From contig NZ_CP053841.1 in assembly GCF_013201895.1 (NCBI RefSeq), forward strand, positions 1 through 64,000: 64,000 bases of DNA. Direction: 5' to 3'. Shown in pieces: positions 49,624 to 58,261 of the stretch. The stretch comes from Campylobacter blaseri. GTDB taxonomy: Bacteria; Campylobacterota; Campylobacteria; Campylobacterales; Campylobacteraceae. The stretch's first letter is position 1, and every line of letters begins with the position of its first letter. The translations under genes and the position numbers were made by a program. A model generated the notes under the pieces. That model had not been told where the DNA came from and searched no databases. It was given only the letters and a program-made list of their open reading frames with translations.

Positions 49624-51717
49624 TTATTTTCCTTCTTCACTTAATATTTTTTCATCACAATATGGGCAATACTCATGTTCACCTGCTATATAGCCATGAA
49701 TTTTACAAACACTAAAAACAGGTGTTATTGTTATATATGGCAATTGATAATTTGTAATTATATTTTTTATAAGAGTTTTACAAGCTTTGCTTGAACTAAT
49801 TCTTTCTTTCATATATAGATGAAATACCGTTCCGCCAGTGTAACTACTTTGAAGTTCATCTTGATAATCCAAAGCTTTAAAAGGATCATCTGTGAAATTT
49901 GCAGGTAGTTGAGTTGAGTTTGTATAGTATATATTTTCACCATTTCCTGCTTGTAATATATCAGGATATCTCTTTTTATCCTCTTTTGCAAATCTATAAG
50001 TAGTTCCTTCTGCTGGAGTTGCTTCTAAATTGTATAAATTTCCTGTTTCTTCTTGAAATCCTCTTATTTTATCTCTTAGATGATTTATAAGTTCTAATGC
50101 AAATTCTCTACCAAAAGTAGTTGTGATATTCTCTTTATCGCCTGTAAAATTTCTTATCATCTCATTGGCTCCATTTATTCCAATGGTGCTAAAATGATTA
50201 TTAAAATGTGGCAAGTATCTAGCTGTGTAAGGATATAAGCCTCTATCATACATCTCTTTTACAAATACTCTTTTCTTTTCTAAAGTGTTTTTTGCTAATG
50301 CCAACAGATAATCAAGTTGTTTATAAAGACCCTCTTTATCATTTCTATACAGGTATCCAAGTCTTGCTAGATTGATAGTTACAACACCAATGCTTCCTGT
50401 CATCTCTGCACTTCCAAAAAGCCCACCACCACGCTTAAGTAACTCTCTTAAATCAAGTTGCAATCTACAACACATTGAGCGAACATGACCTGGTTTATAA
50501 GCTTTAGGATTTTCTATTAATTTGCCATTTTCATCCCTAATATACTGAGAACCAATGAAATTTTGAAAATAGCTTGAACCCATTTTGGCTGTATTTTCAA
50601 AAAGTATATCAGCAACTTTACTATCCCAATTAAAATCTTCAGTTATATTCACAGTTGGAATAGGAAAAGTAAATGGTTGTCCACACTTATCACCTTCGGT
50701 TAAAACTTCATAAAATGCTATATCTATTCTTTCCATCTCTTCTTGGAAATCACTATAAGTCAAATCTTCTAAATTATTTTTACCGCGTTTTTTAGCAATA
50801 TCTAAAAGCTCTTCATCATCTTGTATATCTCTAAAAAGATGAATGTCATTTCTAGTTGGAATTTGGTCTTTTAAATCAGTAGGGCAGGTTAGATCTATTG
50901 TTACATTTGTAAATGGACTTTGTCCCCATCTTGCAGGAACATTTAAGTTGAATATAAAATTTGTTATAGCTTTTTTTATCTCTCTATCGCTTAATTTATC
51001 TCTAAAAACATAAGGAGCCAAATATGTATCAAAACTTGAAAATGCTTGAGCACCAGCCCATTCGCTTTGAAGTATGCCTAAGAAATTTGCCATTTGGTAA
51101 AGTGCTTCTCTAAAATGTTTTGGAGCTTTGCTTTCAACTCTTCCACGAACTCCATTAAAGCCCTCATTTAAAAGAGCTCTTAAACTCCATCCAGCACAAT
51201 ATCCACTAAGGCAGTCTAAATCGTGAATATGATAATCCCCATTTCTATGAGCTGCACCTTCTTCTTGATTATATACTGCATCTAGCCAGTAGTTAGCTAC
51301 TACTTTTCCTGCTGTGTTGTTTATAAGCCCTGCATTAGAGTAGCTTGTATTTGAATTGGCTGAAATTCTCCAATCTTCTTTGCTTATATATTCGTTGATG
51401 GTTTGAGTTGAATTAATATAAGTTGTATCTTCAACTAAGCCTAAAATTTGCTCTCGTTGCATTTTATGAGTATGTCTATATAGCATAAAACTTTTTAAAA
51501 CATCAAAATAGCTATGTTTAAAAAGAGATTTTTCAATAATATCTTGAATTTCTTCTACGCTCAAAATGCTTTTAAATGCAATTTCATCCATAACAGAGTA
51601 AAAAACACCTTTGTCATATTTTACATTTACGCTATTAAAGGCTTTTTCTATTGCATCTTCTATTTTATAAGCGTGAAAATCTTCTTTGCTACCATCTCTT
51701 TTTAAAATTTTTTGCAT
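49624..51717 (-). CDS. nrdD: Class III (anaerobic) ribonucleotide reductase, large part without the glycyl-radical loop
   Basis: The 697-aa protein has an N-terminal ATP-cone (about 1-90, KILKRDGSKEDFHAYKIEDA), then the glycyl-radical-enzyme barrel with YHIHDLDCLSGYCAGWSL, WGQSPFTNVTIDLTCPTDL, MCCRLQLDLRELLKRGGGLF and TGSIGVVTINLARLGYL. It ends VCKIHGYIAGEHEYCPYCDE, the zinc region, without the R-V-x-G-Y loop, which is on the next ORF. The enzyme makes dNTPs without oxygen. A minus-strand TATAAT lies at 51752-51757. It heads the nrd operon. Confidence 0.93.
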   Translation of the reverse strand: MQKILKRDGSKEDFHAYKIEDAIEKAFNSVNVKYDKGVFYSVMDEIAFKSILSVEEIQDIIEKSLFKHSYFDVLKSFMLYRHTHKMQREQILGLVEDTTYINSTQTINEYISKEDWRISANSNTSYSNAGLINNTAGKVVANYWLDAVYNQEEGAAHRNGDYHIHDLDCLSGYCAGWSLRALLNEGFNGVRGRVESKAPKHFREALYQMANFLGILQSEWAGAQAFSSFDTYLAPYVFRDKLSDREIKKAITNFIFNLNVPARWGQSPFTNVTIDLTCPTDLKDQIPTRNDIHLFRDIQDDEELLDIAKKRGKNNLEDLTYSDFQEEMERIDIAFYEVLTEGDKCGQPFTFPIPTVNITEDFNWDSKVADILFENTAKMGSSYFQNFIGSQYIRDENGKLIENPKAYKPGHVRSMCCRLQLDLRELLKRGGGLFGSAEMTGSIGVVTINLARLGYLYRNDKEGLYKQLDYLLALAKNTLEKKRVFVKEMYDRGLYPYTARYLPHFNNHFSTIGINGANEMIRNFTGDKENITTTFGREFALELINHLRDKIRGFQEETGNLYNLEATPAEGTTYRFAKEDKKRYPDILQAGNGENIYYTNSTQLPANFTDDPFKALDYQDELQSSYTGGTVFHLYMKERISSSKACKTLIKNIITNYQLPYITITPVFSVCKIHGYIAGEHEYCPYCDEKILSEEGK

Positions 51718-51751
51718 AAAACACCCTATAAATCTTTATTTTTAAATAAAA

Positions 51752-51757
51752 ATTATA
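51752..51757 (-). promoter_or_regulatory. -10 element of the nrdD operon
   Basis: Minus-strand TATAAT at 51757-51752, 35 nt before the nrdD ATG. I see no NrdR-box pair near it. Confidence 0.5.
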
Positions 51758-51940
51758 TAGTTTTAGTGCTTAAAATATAGTAAAATTATGATAATTCCTA
51801 TCAAAAATAATATAAAAGTGACTATTTAAAATTACCAAAATTTTATAGTTATAAATTAGTATTTTTTAAATTATTTAATAAATAAAGTAGTGTTAATATG
51901 ATAAAAATTAATTATAAATTTAACTAAAAAAGGAGTTAAT

Positions 51941-52200
51941 GTGAGAAATTTTATTTTGGTGTTTTCAGTTTTGATTTTTTAAGTGGTTGCACTAAACAAG
52001 AGGCAAAAACTAAAAAATACTATAAAGAACATTTAGATGAAGCAAAAGTAAGAGTTGAAGAGTGCAAAAAATTAGAAAAATATAATAAAGTAGAACAAAT
52101 TGATTGTTCAAATGCAGAAAATGCAATGTTTTTCCATAGTAAACCTAAAAATGATTATGGAAAAAGCAATCTAGATACTTATAAAAACTTGTTTAAATAA
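51941..52200 (+). pseudogene. Frameshifted EexN-like lipoprotein gene
   Basis: After GGAG, a GTG start reads VRNFILVFSVLIF and stops. In the +1 frame the sequence continues LSGCTKQEAKTKKYYKEHLD then EAKVRVEECKKLEK, then CSNAENAMFF and ends SNLDTYKNLFK. Lipobox plus Y-Y-x-E-H-L-D-E-A and later C-x-N-A is the pattern of EexN-family (entry-exclusion) lipoproteins of conjugative systems. The break is one T missing in a run of six (about 51975-51980), so restoration by slippage is possible. No conjugation genes are nearby. Confidence 0.7.
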
Positions 52201-52292
52201 GAAATTTGTGGATAGTTATTAATAATTTGGAAAGATAAAATGACAAAAGCTACATAGAACAAAATATAAAGAAAAGTAATATAAAATTTTAT

Positions 52293-52536
52293 ATTACTCT
52301 GTGTCATTTGCACTTTTTCTTTTGGAATAGACAATTCAGATGATGTTTTTAGAATTTTACAAACTGGATAAAAATTTGGATACCTACTATAAAAAATGTT
52401 TGTTTATGGGTGTTTTGGAGTTTAGTCCTTATCGATTTTACTTGGACTTTTTCTAAAAAGGCTTTAACTGGCTTTGAATTTGGAGAATTTCTTGTAACTT
52501 GGAAAGGTAAAAGTAACCTAGATACTTTCAAACAAT
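52293..52536 (+). repeat. Direct repeat, copy 1 of a 244-bp unit
   Basis: This segment and 52575-52818 are nearly identical from about base 28 onward. The plus strand shows a signal-peptide-like start (FILLCVICTF-type) followed by stops; a 38-codon frame from ATG 52340 (MMFLEFYKLDKNLDTYYKKC) is open in both copies. The end reads GKSNLDTFKQW, similar to the EexN pseudogene end, so the unit may derive from a related lipoprotein gene. Confidence 0.75.
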
Positions 52537-52574
52537 GGTAACATCATGTTTAAAAGCAATTTAAAAATAATTTT

Positions 52575-52818
52575 ATTGCTTTGTGTTATTTGTACCTTTT
52601 CTTTTGGAATAGACAATTCAGATGATGTTTTTAGAATTTTACAAACTGGATAAAAACTTGGATACCTACTATAAAAAATGTTTGTTTATGGGTGTTTTGG
52701 AGTTTAGTCCTTATCGATTTTACTTGGACTTTTTCTAAAAAGGCTTTAACTGGCTTTGAATTTGGAGAATTTCTTGTAACTTGGAAAGGTAAAAGTAACC
52801 TAGATACTTTCAAACAAT
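52575..52818 (+). repeat. Direct repeat, copy 2 of a 244-bp unit
   Basis: Second copy at a period of 282 bp, with a 38-bp spacer that contains an ATG (52550 region) opening MFKSNLKIILLLCVICTFSF and running to a stop at about 52650. This is a secretory start joined to a broken frame. The near-identity of the copies points to a recent duplication. Confidence 0.75.
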
Positions 52819-52849
52819 AGTAGTATAAAAATAAATAAAAAGAGCATAA

Positions 52850-52905
52850 AAAAAATTTTATTTTGGCGTTTTTAGTTTTTAGGAGTGATAAAGATAATCG
52901 TGAAA
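52850..52905 (+). other. Remnant of a lipoprotein-like leader
   Basis: The stretch AAAAAATTTTATTTTGGCG followed by TTTTTAGTTTTTAGGAGTG resembles the signal-peptide codons of the EexN-like gene at 51941-51980. It appears to be a third, truncated start from the same family. Confidence 0.35.
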
Positions 52906-52924
52906 TTTATAAAAAATTGCATTA

Positions 52925-52954
52925 AGTTTAAATCCCAAAGTAGGGATTTAAACT
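52925..52954 (-). terminator. Hairpin after nrdA
   Basis: 12-bp stem AGTTTAAATCCC (52925-52936) and GGGATTTAAACT (52943-52954) with a 6-nt loop, 2 nt past the nrdA stop. On the minus strand a run of T follows about 8 nt after the stem, so it probably ends the purB-nrdA transcript. Confidence 0.65.
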
Positions 52955-52955
52955 A

Positions 52956-55331
52956 TTATTGACAACCTTCGCACTCTATGCTTCTGTCAAGTGCATCTTT
53001 TTCTGCTTCAATGGTATCAGGACTTTGACTTCTTAAATAATATGTTGATTTAATTCCAAGCTTCCAAGCTAAGGTATAAATATCACTTAAAACCTTTCCA
53101 CTTGCCTTATTTAGGGTTATAAAGATATTTAAACTTTGTCCTTGATCTATCCATTTTTGACGGATGGCTCCAGCTTTAACTAGTAAAGTTTGGTCTATGT
53201 CATAAGCTGAGGTGTAATAGTTAAAATTATCTAAGTTCAAATTTGGAACCACAACAGGTATCATACCACTTAAATTTTGTTCAAACCATTTTTTCTTATA
53301 GACAGGTTCTATTGTTTGAGTAGTTCCAACTAAGATACTTATACTTGAAGTTGGTGCAATAGCCATTAAATAGCCATTTCTCATACCATCTGTTTTGACT
53401 TTATCTCTTAGATAATCCCAATCACATCCACTATCATTAAATAGCCCAGCTCTTTGAACAAGTGCTTTTGCATTATCATTAGCTGTATCAATTGGCATTA
53501 TGCCTTTGCTCCATTTTGAGCCTTCAAAAGTAGGGTATTTACCTTTTTCAATTGCTAAATTTGATGAAGCTAAGATTGCGTTATAGCTTATATTTTCCAT
53601 AACAATATCTATTAGTTCTAAATGCTCATAGCTTCCCCATTCAATTTGTTTCTCCGCAAGCATTTGAGCCTCGCCCATAACTCCAAGCCCTATAGCACGA
53701 CTTTCTAAGTTTGTATTTTTTACTTTTATATGTGGATAAAAATTTAAATCAATCACATTATCAAGCATTCTAATTGCTATTGGTATAACTCTTTTAACAT
53801 CTTCTTTCGTATTAATTTTGCTCAAATTTACACTTGCTAAGTTACAAACTGCAGTTTTCCCTTCACTTACCTCTTTTTCTACTATATAAACTTCTTTATT
53901 ATTTATACTATCAAGTGCAGTTATTTTTTTAGCAAATTTTGTATAACCTTCATCTGTTGTTACTTCATCATTTTCATCAAATAACTCTATACTTCCATCA
54001 GTATAAATAACTTTTATTTTATAGTAGTTTGGATCCGTATTTTGGAAAATTTCAGTGCATAAATTTGAACTTCTTATAATTCCTTTGTGGTCATTCGGAT
54101 TTCTTCTATTTGCACTATCTTTGAATGCTAAAAATGGCATTCCTGTTTCAAAATAGTTAGTTAGGGTTTTTTTCCAAAGCTCTTTTGCTAACATAGTTGA
54201 TTTAGGAATATCTGGATTATTTTCGTATTCTATATATCTTTTTTCAAATTCTTCTCCATAGAGATTTGTTAAATCAGCAACATCAACAGGATCAAAAAGC
54301 GTCCATTTTTCATTGGCTATAATTCTTTTCATAAAAAGATCGTTTATCCAAAGTGCTGGAAATATCTCATGAGCTCTTCTTCGCTCCTCACCTGAGTTTT
54401 TACGCAAGTCCAAGAAATCTCCTACATCCATATGCCAAGGCTCAATATAAACAGCAATGGCGCCTTTTCTAGTGCCAAGCTGATCAACTGCAACAGCTAT
54501 ATCATTTGTTATTTTTAAAAATGGAATTATACCACCAGCTGCATTTTTATGCCCGTCAATGCTTCCACCCATAGCTCTAACTTTTGCCCAATCCCAACCG
54601 ATTCCTCCGCCAAATTTGCTTAGTAGCGCCATCTCTTTATAGCTATCAAAAATTCCCTCAATATTATCAGGAGTAGAGCCAATGTAACAACTGCTTAGTT
54701 GGTGTCTTGTAGTTCTTGCATTTGAAAGAGTAGGCGTTGCAAGCATAACTTCAAATTTGCTTATTAAATCATAAAACTTTTTAGCCCAGTATTGTGGATC
54801 TAGCTCATTTTGAGCTAAAAACATAGATATTGCCATGAACATATGTTGAGGTAGTTCAATGGGTTTTCCTTTTTTATCTTTTAAAAGATATCTATCATAA
54901 AGAGTTTTTATACCTAAATAGTTAAATTGCAAATCCCTTTCAGTTTTTATATAGCTATTTAAATCATCTAAATCAAATTTATCTTTTAAGCCTAAAATTA
55001 TACGTCCCTCTTTCTCTCCCCTCTCAAAATACTCTTTAAGTGTATTATATCCGCTAAAGCCAGTTACATTATGATAGAGATCATACAAAAAAAGTCTTGC
55101 AGCTACAAATGTCCAGTTTGGACGATCAATATCTATTTTATCAACTGCCGTTTTGATTAGAGTTTGTTGAATTTCTGCTGTTGTTATCATGTCACGAAAC
55201 TGGATTTTCGCATCAACTTCAAGTTCGCTTAAACTCACATTGTCTAACTCTTTAACTGCTTGACTTGTGTATTTTTTTATCTTCGATATATCAAGCTCTT
55301 CAGTTCTTCCATTTCTTTTAATTACTTTCAT
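52956..55331 (-). CDS. nrdA: Class I ribonucleotide reductase, alpha subunit
   Basis: The 791-aa catalytic subunit has an ATP-cone (about 1-90), LATPTLSNARTTRHQLSSCYIG with the first redox Cys, NLCTEIFQNT and CNLASVNLSKI with the active-site region, PTSSISILVGTTQTIEP, and the C-terminal shuttle pair CEGC (Cys787, Cys790). It reduces ribonucleotides with NrdB. The gene lies 15 nt after purB on the same strand and is separated from nrdB by the class III genes and decayed DNA. Confidence 0.97.
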   Translation of the reverse strand: MKVIKRNGRTEELDISKIKKYTSQAVKELDNVSLSELEVDAKIQFRDMITTAEIQQTLIKTAVDKIDIDRPNWTFVAARLFLYDLYHNVTGFSGYNTLKEYFERGEKEGRIILGLKDKFDLDDLNSYIKTERDLQFNYLGIKTLYDRYLLKDKKGKPIELPQHMFMAISMFLAQNELDPQYWAKKFYDLISKFEVMLATPTLSNARTTRHQLSSCYIGSTPDNIEGIFDSYKEMALLSKFGGGIGWDWAKVRAMGGSIDGHKNAAGGIIPFLKITNDIAVAVDQLGTRKGAIAVYIEPWHMDVGDFLDLRKNSGEERRRAHEIFPALWINDLFMKRIIANEKWTLFDPVDVADLTNLYGEEFEKRYIEYENNPDIPKSTMLAKELWKKTLTNYFETGMPFLAFKDSANRRNPNDHKGIIRSSNLCTEIFQNTDPNYYKIKVIYTDGSIELFDENDEVTTDEGYTKFAKKITALDSINNKEVYIVEKEVSEGKTAVCNLASVNLSKINTKEDVKRVIPIAIRMLDNVIDLNFYPHIKVKNTNLESRAIGLGVMGEAQMLAEKQIEWGSYEHLELIDIVMENISYNAILASSNLAIEKGKYPTFEGSKWSKGIMPIDTANDNAKALVQRAGLFNDSGCDWDYLRDKVKTDGMRNGYLMAIAPTSSISILVGTTQTIEPVYKKKWFEQNLSGMIPVVVPNLNLDNFNYYTSAYDIDQTLLVKAGAIRQKWIDQGQSLNIFITLNKASGKVLSDIYTLAWKLGIKSTYYLRSQSPDTIEAEKDALDRSIECEGCQ

Positions 55332-55346
55332 TTATCACCTTAAATA

Positions 55347-56678
55347 TTATTTCTCAAAAACTCTTGCAAAAATTTTATCTACATTTTTAGTGTAGTAGCT
55401 ATAATCAAAGCAAGCCTTAACCTCTTCTTTGCTAAGCGATTTTTTGATATCTTCATCTTCTAGTAAATTTTGTAAAAACAGACTATGTCCCTCATTGTCA
55501 ATTGCTGGTTTGTTGTGTTGTAAATCAGCCCAAACCTTCATAGCATTTCTTTGGACTATTTTATAAGCATTTTCTCTGCTAATTCCTTTTTTTGGAAGCT
55601 CTAATAAAACTCTTTGAGAAAATACAAGTCCGCCTGTTAAGTTTAAATTTTTCATCATATTTTCAGGGTAAACAACTAAATTATCAATCAAACCTATTAG
55701 TCTATTTAACATAAAATCAGTTGTTATAAATGAATCTGGAAGTATAAATCTCTCAACTGAGCTATGACTAATATCTCTTTCATGCCAAAGCGCTACATTT
55801 TCCATTGCAGGAATTGTATATGAGCGTATCATTCTACAAAGTCCTGTGATGTTTTCACTTAAAACAGGGTTTCTTTTGTGTGGCATAGCAGAACTTCCTT
55901 TTTGTCCAGGACTAAAATACTCTTCACACTCATAAACTTCGGTTCTTTGGTAGTGACGAATAGCAACTGCAATTTTTTCACAACTTGAAGCTAGAATTGC
56001 TAAAGCGCTTATGACTTGAGCGTATCTATCTCTTTGGATTACTTGGTTTGAAGCTGGAGCAGGGGAGAGCTTTAAAAGCTCACATACTAACTCTTCAAGT
56101 TCAACTGGAGCATGTGCAAAATTTCCCATAGCACCACTTATCATACCAACACTTATAGTCTTTTTTGCATGTTTTATGAGTTCTAATGTTCTGTTTATTT
56201 CATCATACCAAATAGCTAAAACTAAGCCAAATGTTATAGGTTCACCGTGAATTCCATGACTTCTTCCAACCATTAAAGTAAGCTTATGCTCTTTTGCTCT
56301 TTTTGCTATAGCTTTTTTTAGATTTTCTACATCTTCAATAATTAAATCCAAACTATCTTTTATTTGCAAAGCTACTGCTGTATCAATACAATCGCTACTT
56401 GTCATGCCATAATGAACCCAGCGACTCTCTTCGCTTAAGCTTTCACTAACACTTGTTAAAAATGCAATTACATCATGTTTTGTAGTCTTTTCTATCTCAT
56501 CAATACGCTCGATATCAAATTTAGCATTTTTGCAAATTTTTTCACAGTCTTCATCATTAATTAAACCAATTTTGTTCCAAGCTTGAACGGCTGCTTTTTC
56601 TACTTCTAACCAAGCATCATATTTAGCCTGTGTAGACCATTTTTCTTTCATAATATCTCTTGCGTATCTATCTATCAT
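55347..56678 (-). CDS. purB: Adenylosuccinate lyase
   Basis: PurB cleaves SAICAR and adenylosuccinate in purine synthesis. The 443-aa protein has the superfamily signature KGSSAMPHKRNP (about 260-271), TKHDVIAFLTSVSE near 64-77, and SHGIHGEPITFG with the catalytic His. Length and N-terminus (MIDRYARDIMKEKWS) match the epsilonproteobacterial enzyme. Probably cotranscribed with nrdA. Confidence 0.97.
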   Translation of the reverse strand: MIDRYARDIMKEKWSTQAKYDAWLEVEKAAVQAWNKIGLINDEDCEKICKNAKFDIERIDEIEKTTKHDVIAFLTSVSESLSEESRWVHYGMTSSDCIDTAVALQIKDSLDLIIEDVENLKKAIAKRAKEHKLTLMVGRSHGIHGEPITFGLVLAIWYDEINRTLELIKHAKKTISVGMISGAMGNFAHAPVELEELVCELLKLSPAPASNQVIQRDRYAQVISALAILASSCEKIAVAIRHYQRTEVYECEEYFSPGQKGSSAMPHKRNPVLSENITGLCRMIRSYTIPAMENVALWHERDISHSSVERFILPDSFITTDFMLNRLIGLIDNLVVYPENMMKNLNLTGGLVFSQRVLLELPKKGISRENAYKIVQRNAMKVWADLQHNKPAIDNEGHSLFLQNLLEDEDIKKSLSKEEVKACFDYSYYTKNVDKIFARVFEK

Positions 56679-56747
56679 TTTTACCTTCTTTTAAGTTTAT
56701 TTATATAAATTTATAAGGTATTTATTTTAGCTAAAAAAGGGTAAAAA

Positions 56748-57677
56748 TTGCCTTATATTAAAAGAAAAATTGCAAATGTAAAGTTTAAAAAAGCTTATCA
56801 AGTTTTATTAGATAGTGGCTTTAGTATGAGTGAATCACAAAAGCTAATAGATAAAAAAAGATTGTTTGATAGTAGTGGCATCATAGTTGGTAAAAATAAG
56901 ATAATAAATGGAGATATTTACCTAGTTGAATATGAGTGTAAGCCAAAAGGTTTAAAGCCCATTTTTGAAAATAATGAATTTGCTATTTTTAATAAACCTA
57001 GTGGAGTTTTAAGCCATCCAAATGGAAGAAATTGCGAATACTCTTTATATGATGAAATTTGGAGTTTATACGGAAAAAATGCTGCAATTGCACATAGATT
57101 AGACAAAGAAACTAGCGGACTTATCGTAGTTGCTAAAGATATAATCTCACAAAAAGAGTTAAAAAAAATTTTTGAAAAAAGAGAAGTATCTAAAAAATAT
57201 ATTGCTTTGGTTTGCGGAAAAACACAAGAGGAATTTGAAGTAAAAGCAAAAATAGGGCAGAGCGATAAGGATATAAGAATAAAAATGGTGCTTTGTGAAA
57301 ATGGAAAAGAGTCCTATACAAAATTTAAAAGATTAAAATATTTAGAAAATTTAAATATAAGTTTAGTTGAAGCTGCACCAATAACAGGCAGACAACATCA
57401 AATAAGAGTTCATTTATTTCACGTGAAACATAGAATTTTAGGCGATCCACTTTATGGATTACAAATTGATGATATTGAAAAAATTATCAGTCAAAAAATG
57501 ACAAAAAATGAAAGAGTTTTGAAAACAGGTATTAATAGACTATGCTTACATGCTAGTGAAATTAGTTTTAAATTTAGAGATGAAATGTATAATTTTAAAA
57601 ATTTATATGAATTTCAAGATGAAATTTTGTATTTAAATTCACTATTAAAAAGTTCAAGTAAAATTTTACATTCTTAA
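56748..57677 (+). CDS. RluA-family pseudouridine synthase
   Basis: The 309-aa enzyme converts specific uridines of rRNA or tRNA to pseudouridine. An N-terminal S4-like segment (SGFSMSESQKLIDKKRLF) is followed by the catalytic motif IAHRLDKETSGLIVVAKD with the essential Asp, and GRQHQIRVHLFHV. The start is TTG with AAAAGGG upstream. It is monocistronic, divergent from purB and convergent with the ClbS-like gene. The target base cannot be told from the sequence. Confidence 0.92.
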   Translation: MPYIKRKIANVKFKKAYQVLLDSGFSMSESQKLIDKKRLFDSSGIIVGKNKIINGDIYLVEYECKPKGLKPIFENNEFAIFNKPSGVLSHPNGRNCEYSLYDEIWSLYGKNAAIAHRLDKETSGLIVVAKDIISQKELKKIFEKREVSKKYIALVCGKTQEEFEVKAKIGQSDKDIRIKMVLCENGKESYTKFKRLKYLENLNISLVEAAPITGRQHQIRVHLFHVKHRILGDPLYGLQIDDIEKIISQKMTKNERVLKTGINRLCLHASEISFKFRDEMYNFKNLYEFQDEILYLNSLLKSSSKILHS

Positions 57678-57679
57678 AT

Positions 57680-58222
57680 TTATAATTTTTCAACCTTTTT
57701 TCTATGTGCTTTTAGTTTTTTTAAAGCCCACTCATAGTGGCTTGAACTTGAGGAGATTAAATAACTCCCTAAAGTCGTAGTTTTAGTCCAAACAAATACA
57801 TTTTTACTAAAAAGCTCTTCATTGCTAAATTTGCTAATTATCTCCATAATCTCCTCATGACTTTTCTTTAGCATATCTTTTGCTTCATTGAGCGAAGTTT
57901 TTTGATGTTTTTTGAAAAACTCCTCATTCATAACACCATATGTTTTCCATGTATATGGTTTGGGTAAAAACTCTGTTTGCACTCCTTGTTGATTGGAATA
58001 GATCCAAAGTATAGTAAGTCTATGCCACTCGTATAAATGTACCAAAATATCTCTTAAATTTTTATCTCTTTTCCAATGAGCCTCTTTTTTCTTTTTATCA
58101 TCTAAAAAATTAAACTCATTTTTTAGCTCTTTTTCACTCATACTATCTATGAATTTCCAAAGTTTTTCAAAATTTGCTTTAGAATCTTTGATTAAATCAT
58201 CTTTTGTTTTTGCTCTTGGCAT
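57680..58222 (-). CDS. ClbS/DfsB-family four-helix protein
   Basis: The 180-aa protein begins MPRAKTKDDLIKDSKANFEK and has RDILVHLYEWHRLTILWIYS with a His-x3-Trp-His region, PYTWKTYGVMNEEFFKKHQ and a late SSSSSHYEWALKKLKAHRKK. This is the ClbS/DfsB (DUF1706) family, DinB-like helical bundles. ClbS of E. coli inactivates the genotoxin colibactin; no colibactin genes are here, so the role is open, perhaps protection against an electrophile. It stands alone; RBS is AAGGATA. Confidence 0.85.
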   Translation of the reverse strand: MPRAKTKDDLIKDSKANFEKLWKFIDSMSEKELKNEFNFLDDKKKKEAHWKRDKNLRDILVHLYEWHRLTILWIYSNQQGVQTEFLPKPYTWKTYGVMNEEFFKKHQKTSLNEAKDMLKKSHEEIMEIISKFSNEELFSKNVFVWTKTTTLGSYLISSSSSHYEWALKKLKAHRKKVEKL

Positions 58223-58261
58223 AGTTTATCCTTTTAAGTTTAGTTGCCATTTTTAAAGTTT

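Noticed and set aside
52204-52214. DnaA-box-like TGTGGATAG
   Set aside because: A single imperfect 9-mer far from the origin, without neighbours; expected by chance in a window this size.
52349-52813. Identical 60-codon minus-strand frames in both tandem units
   Set aside because: TTG starts without a Shine-Dalgarno sequence; the identity follows from the DNA repeat. The plus strand shows the better gene remnants.
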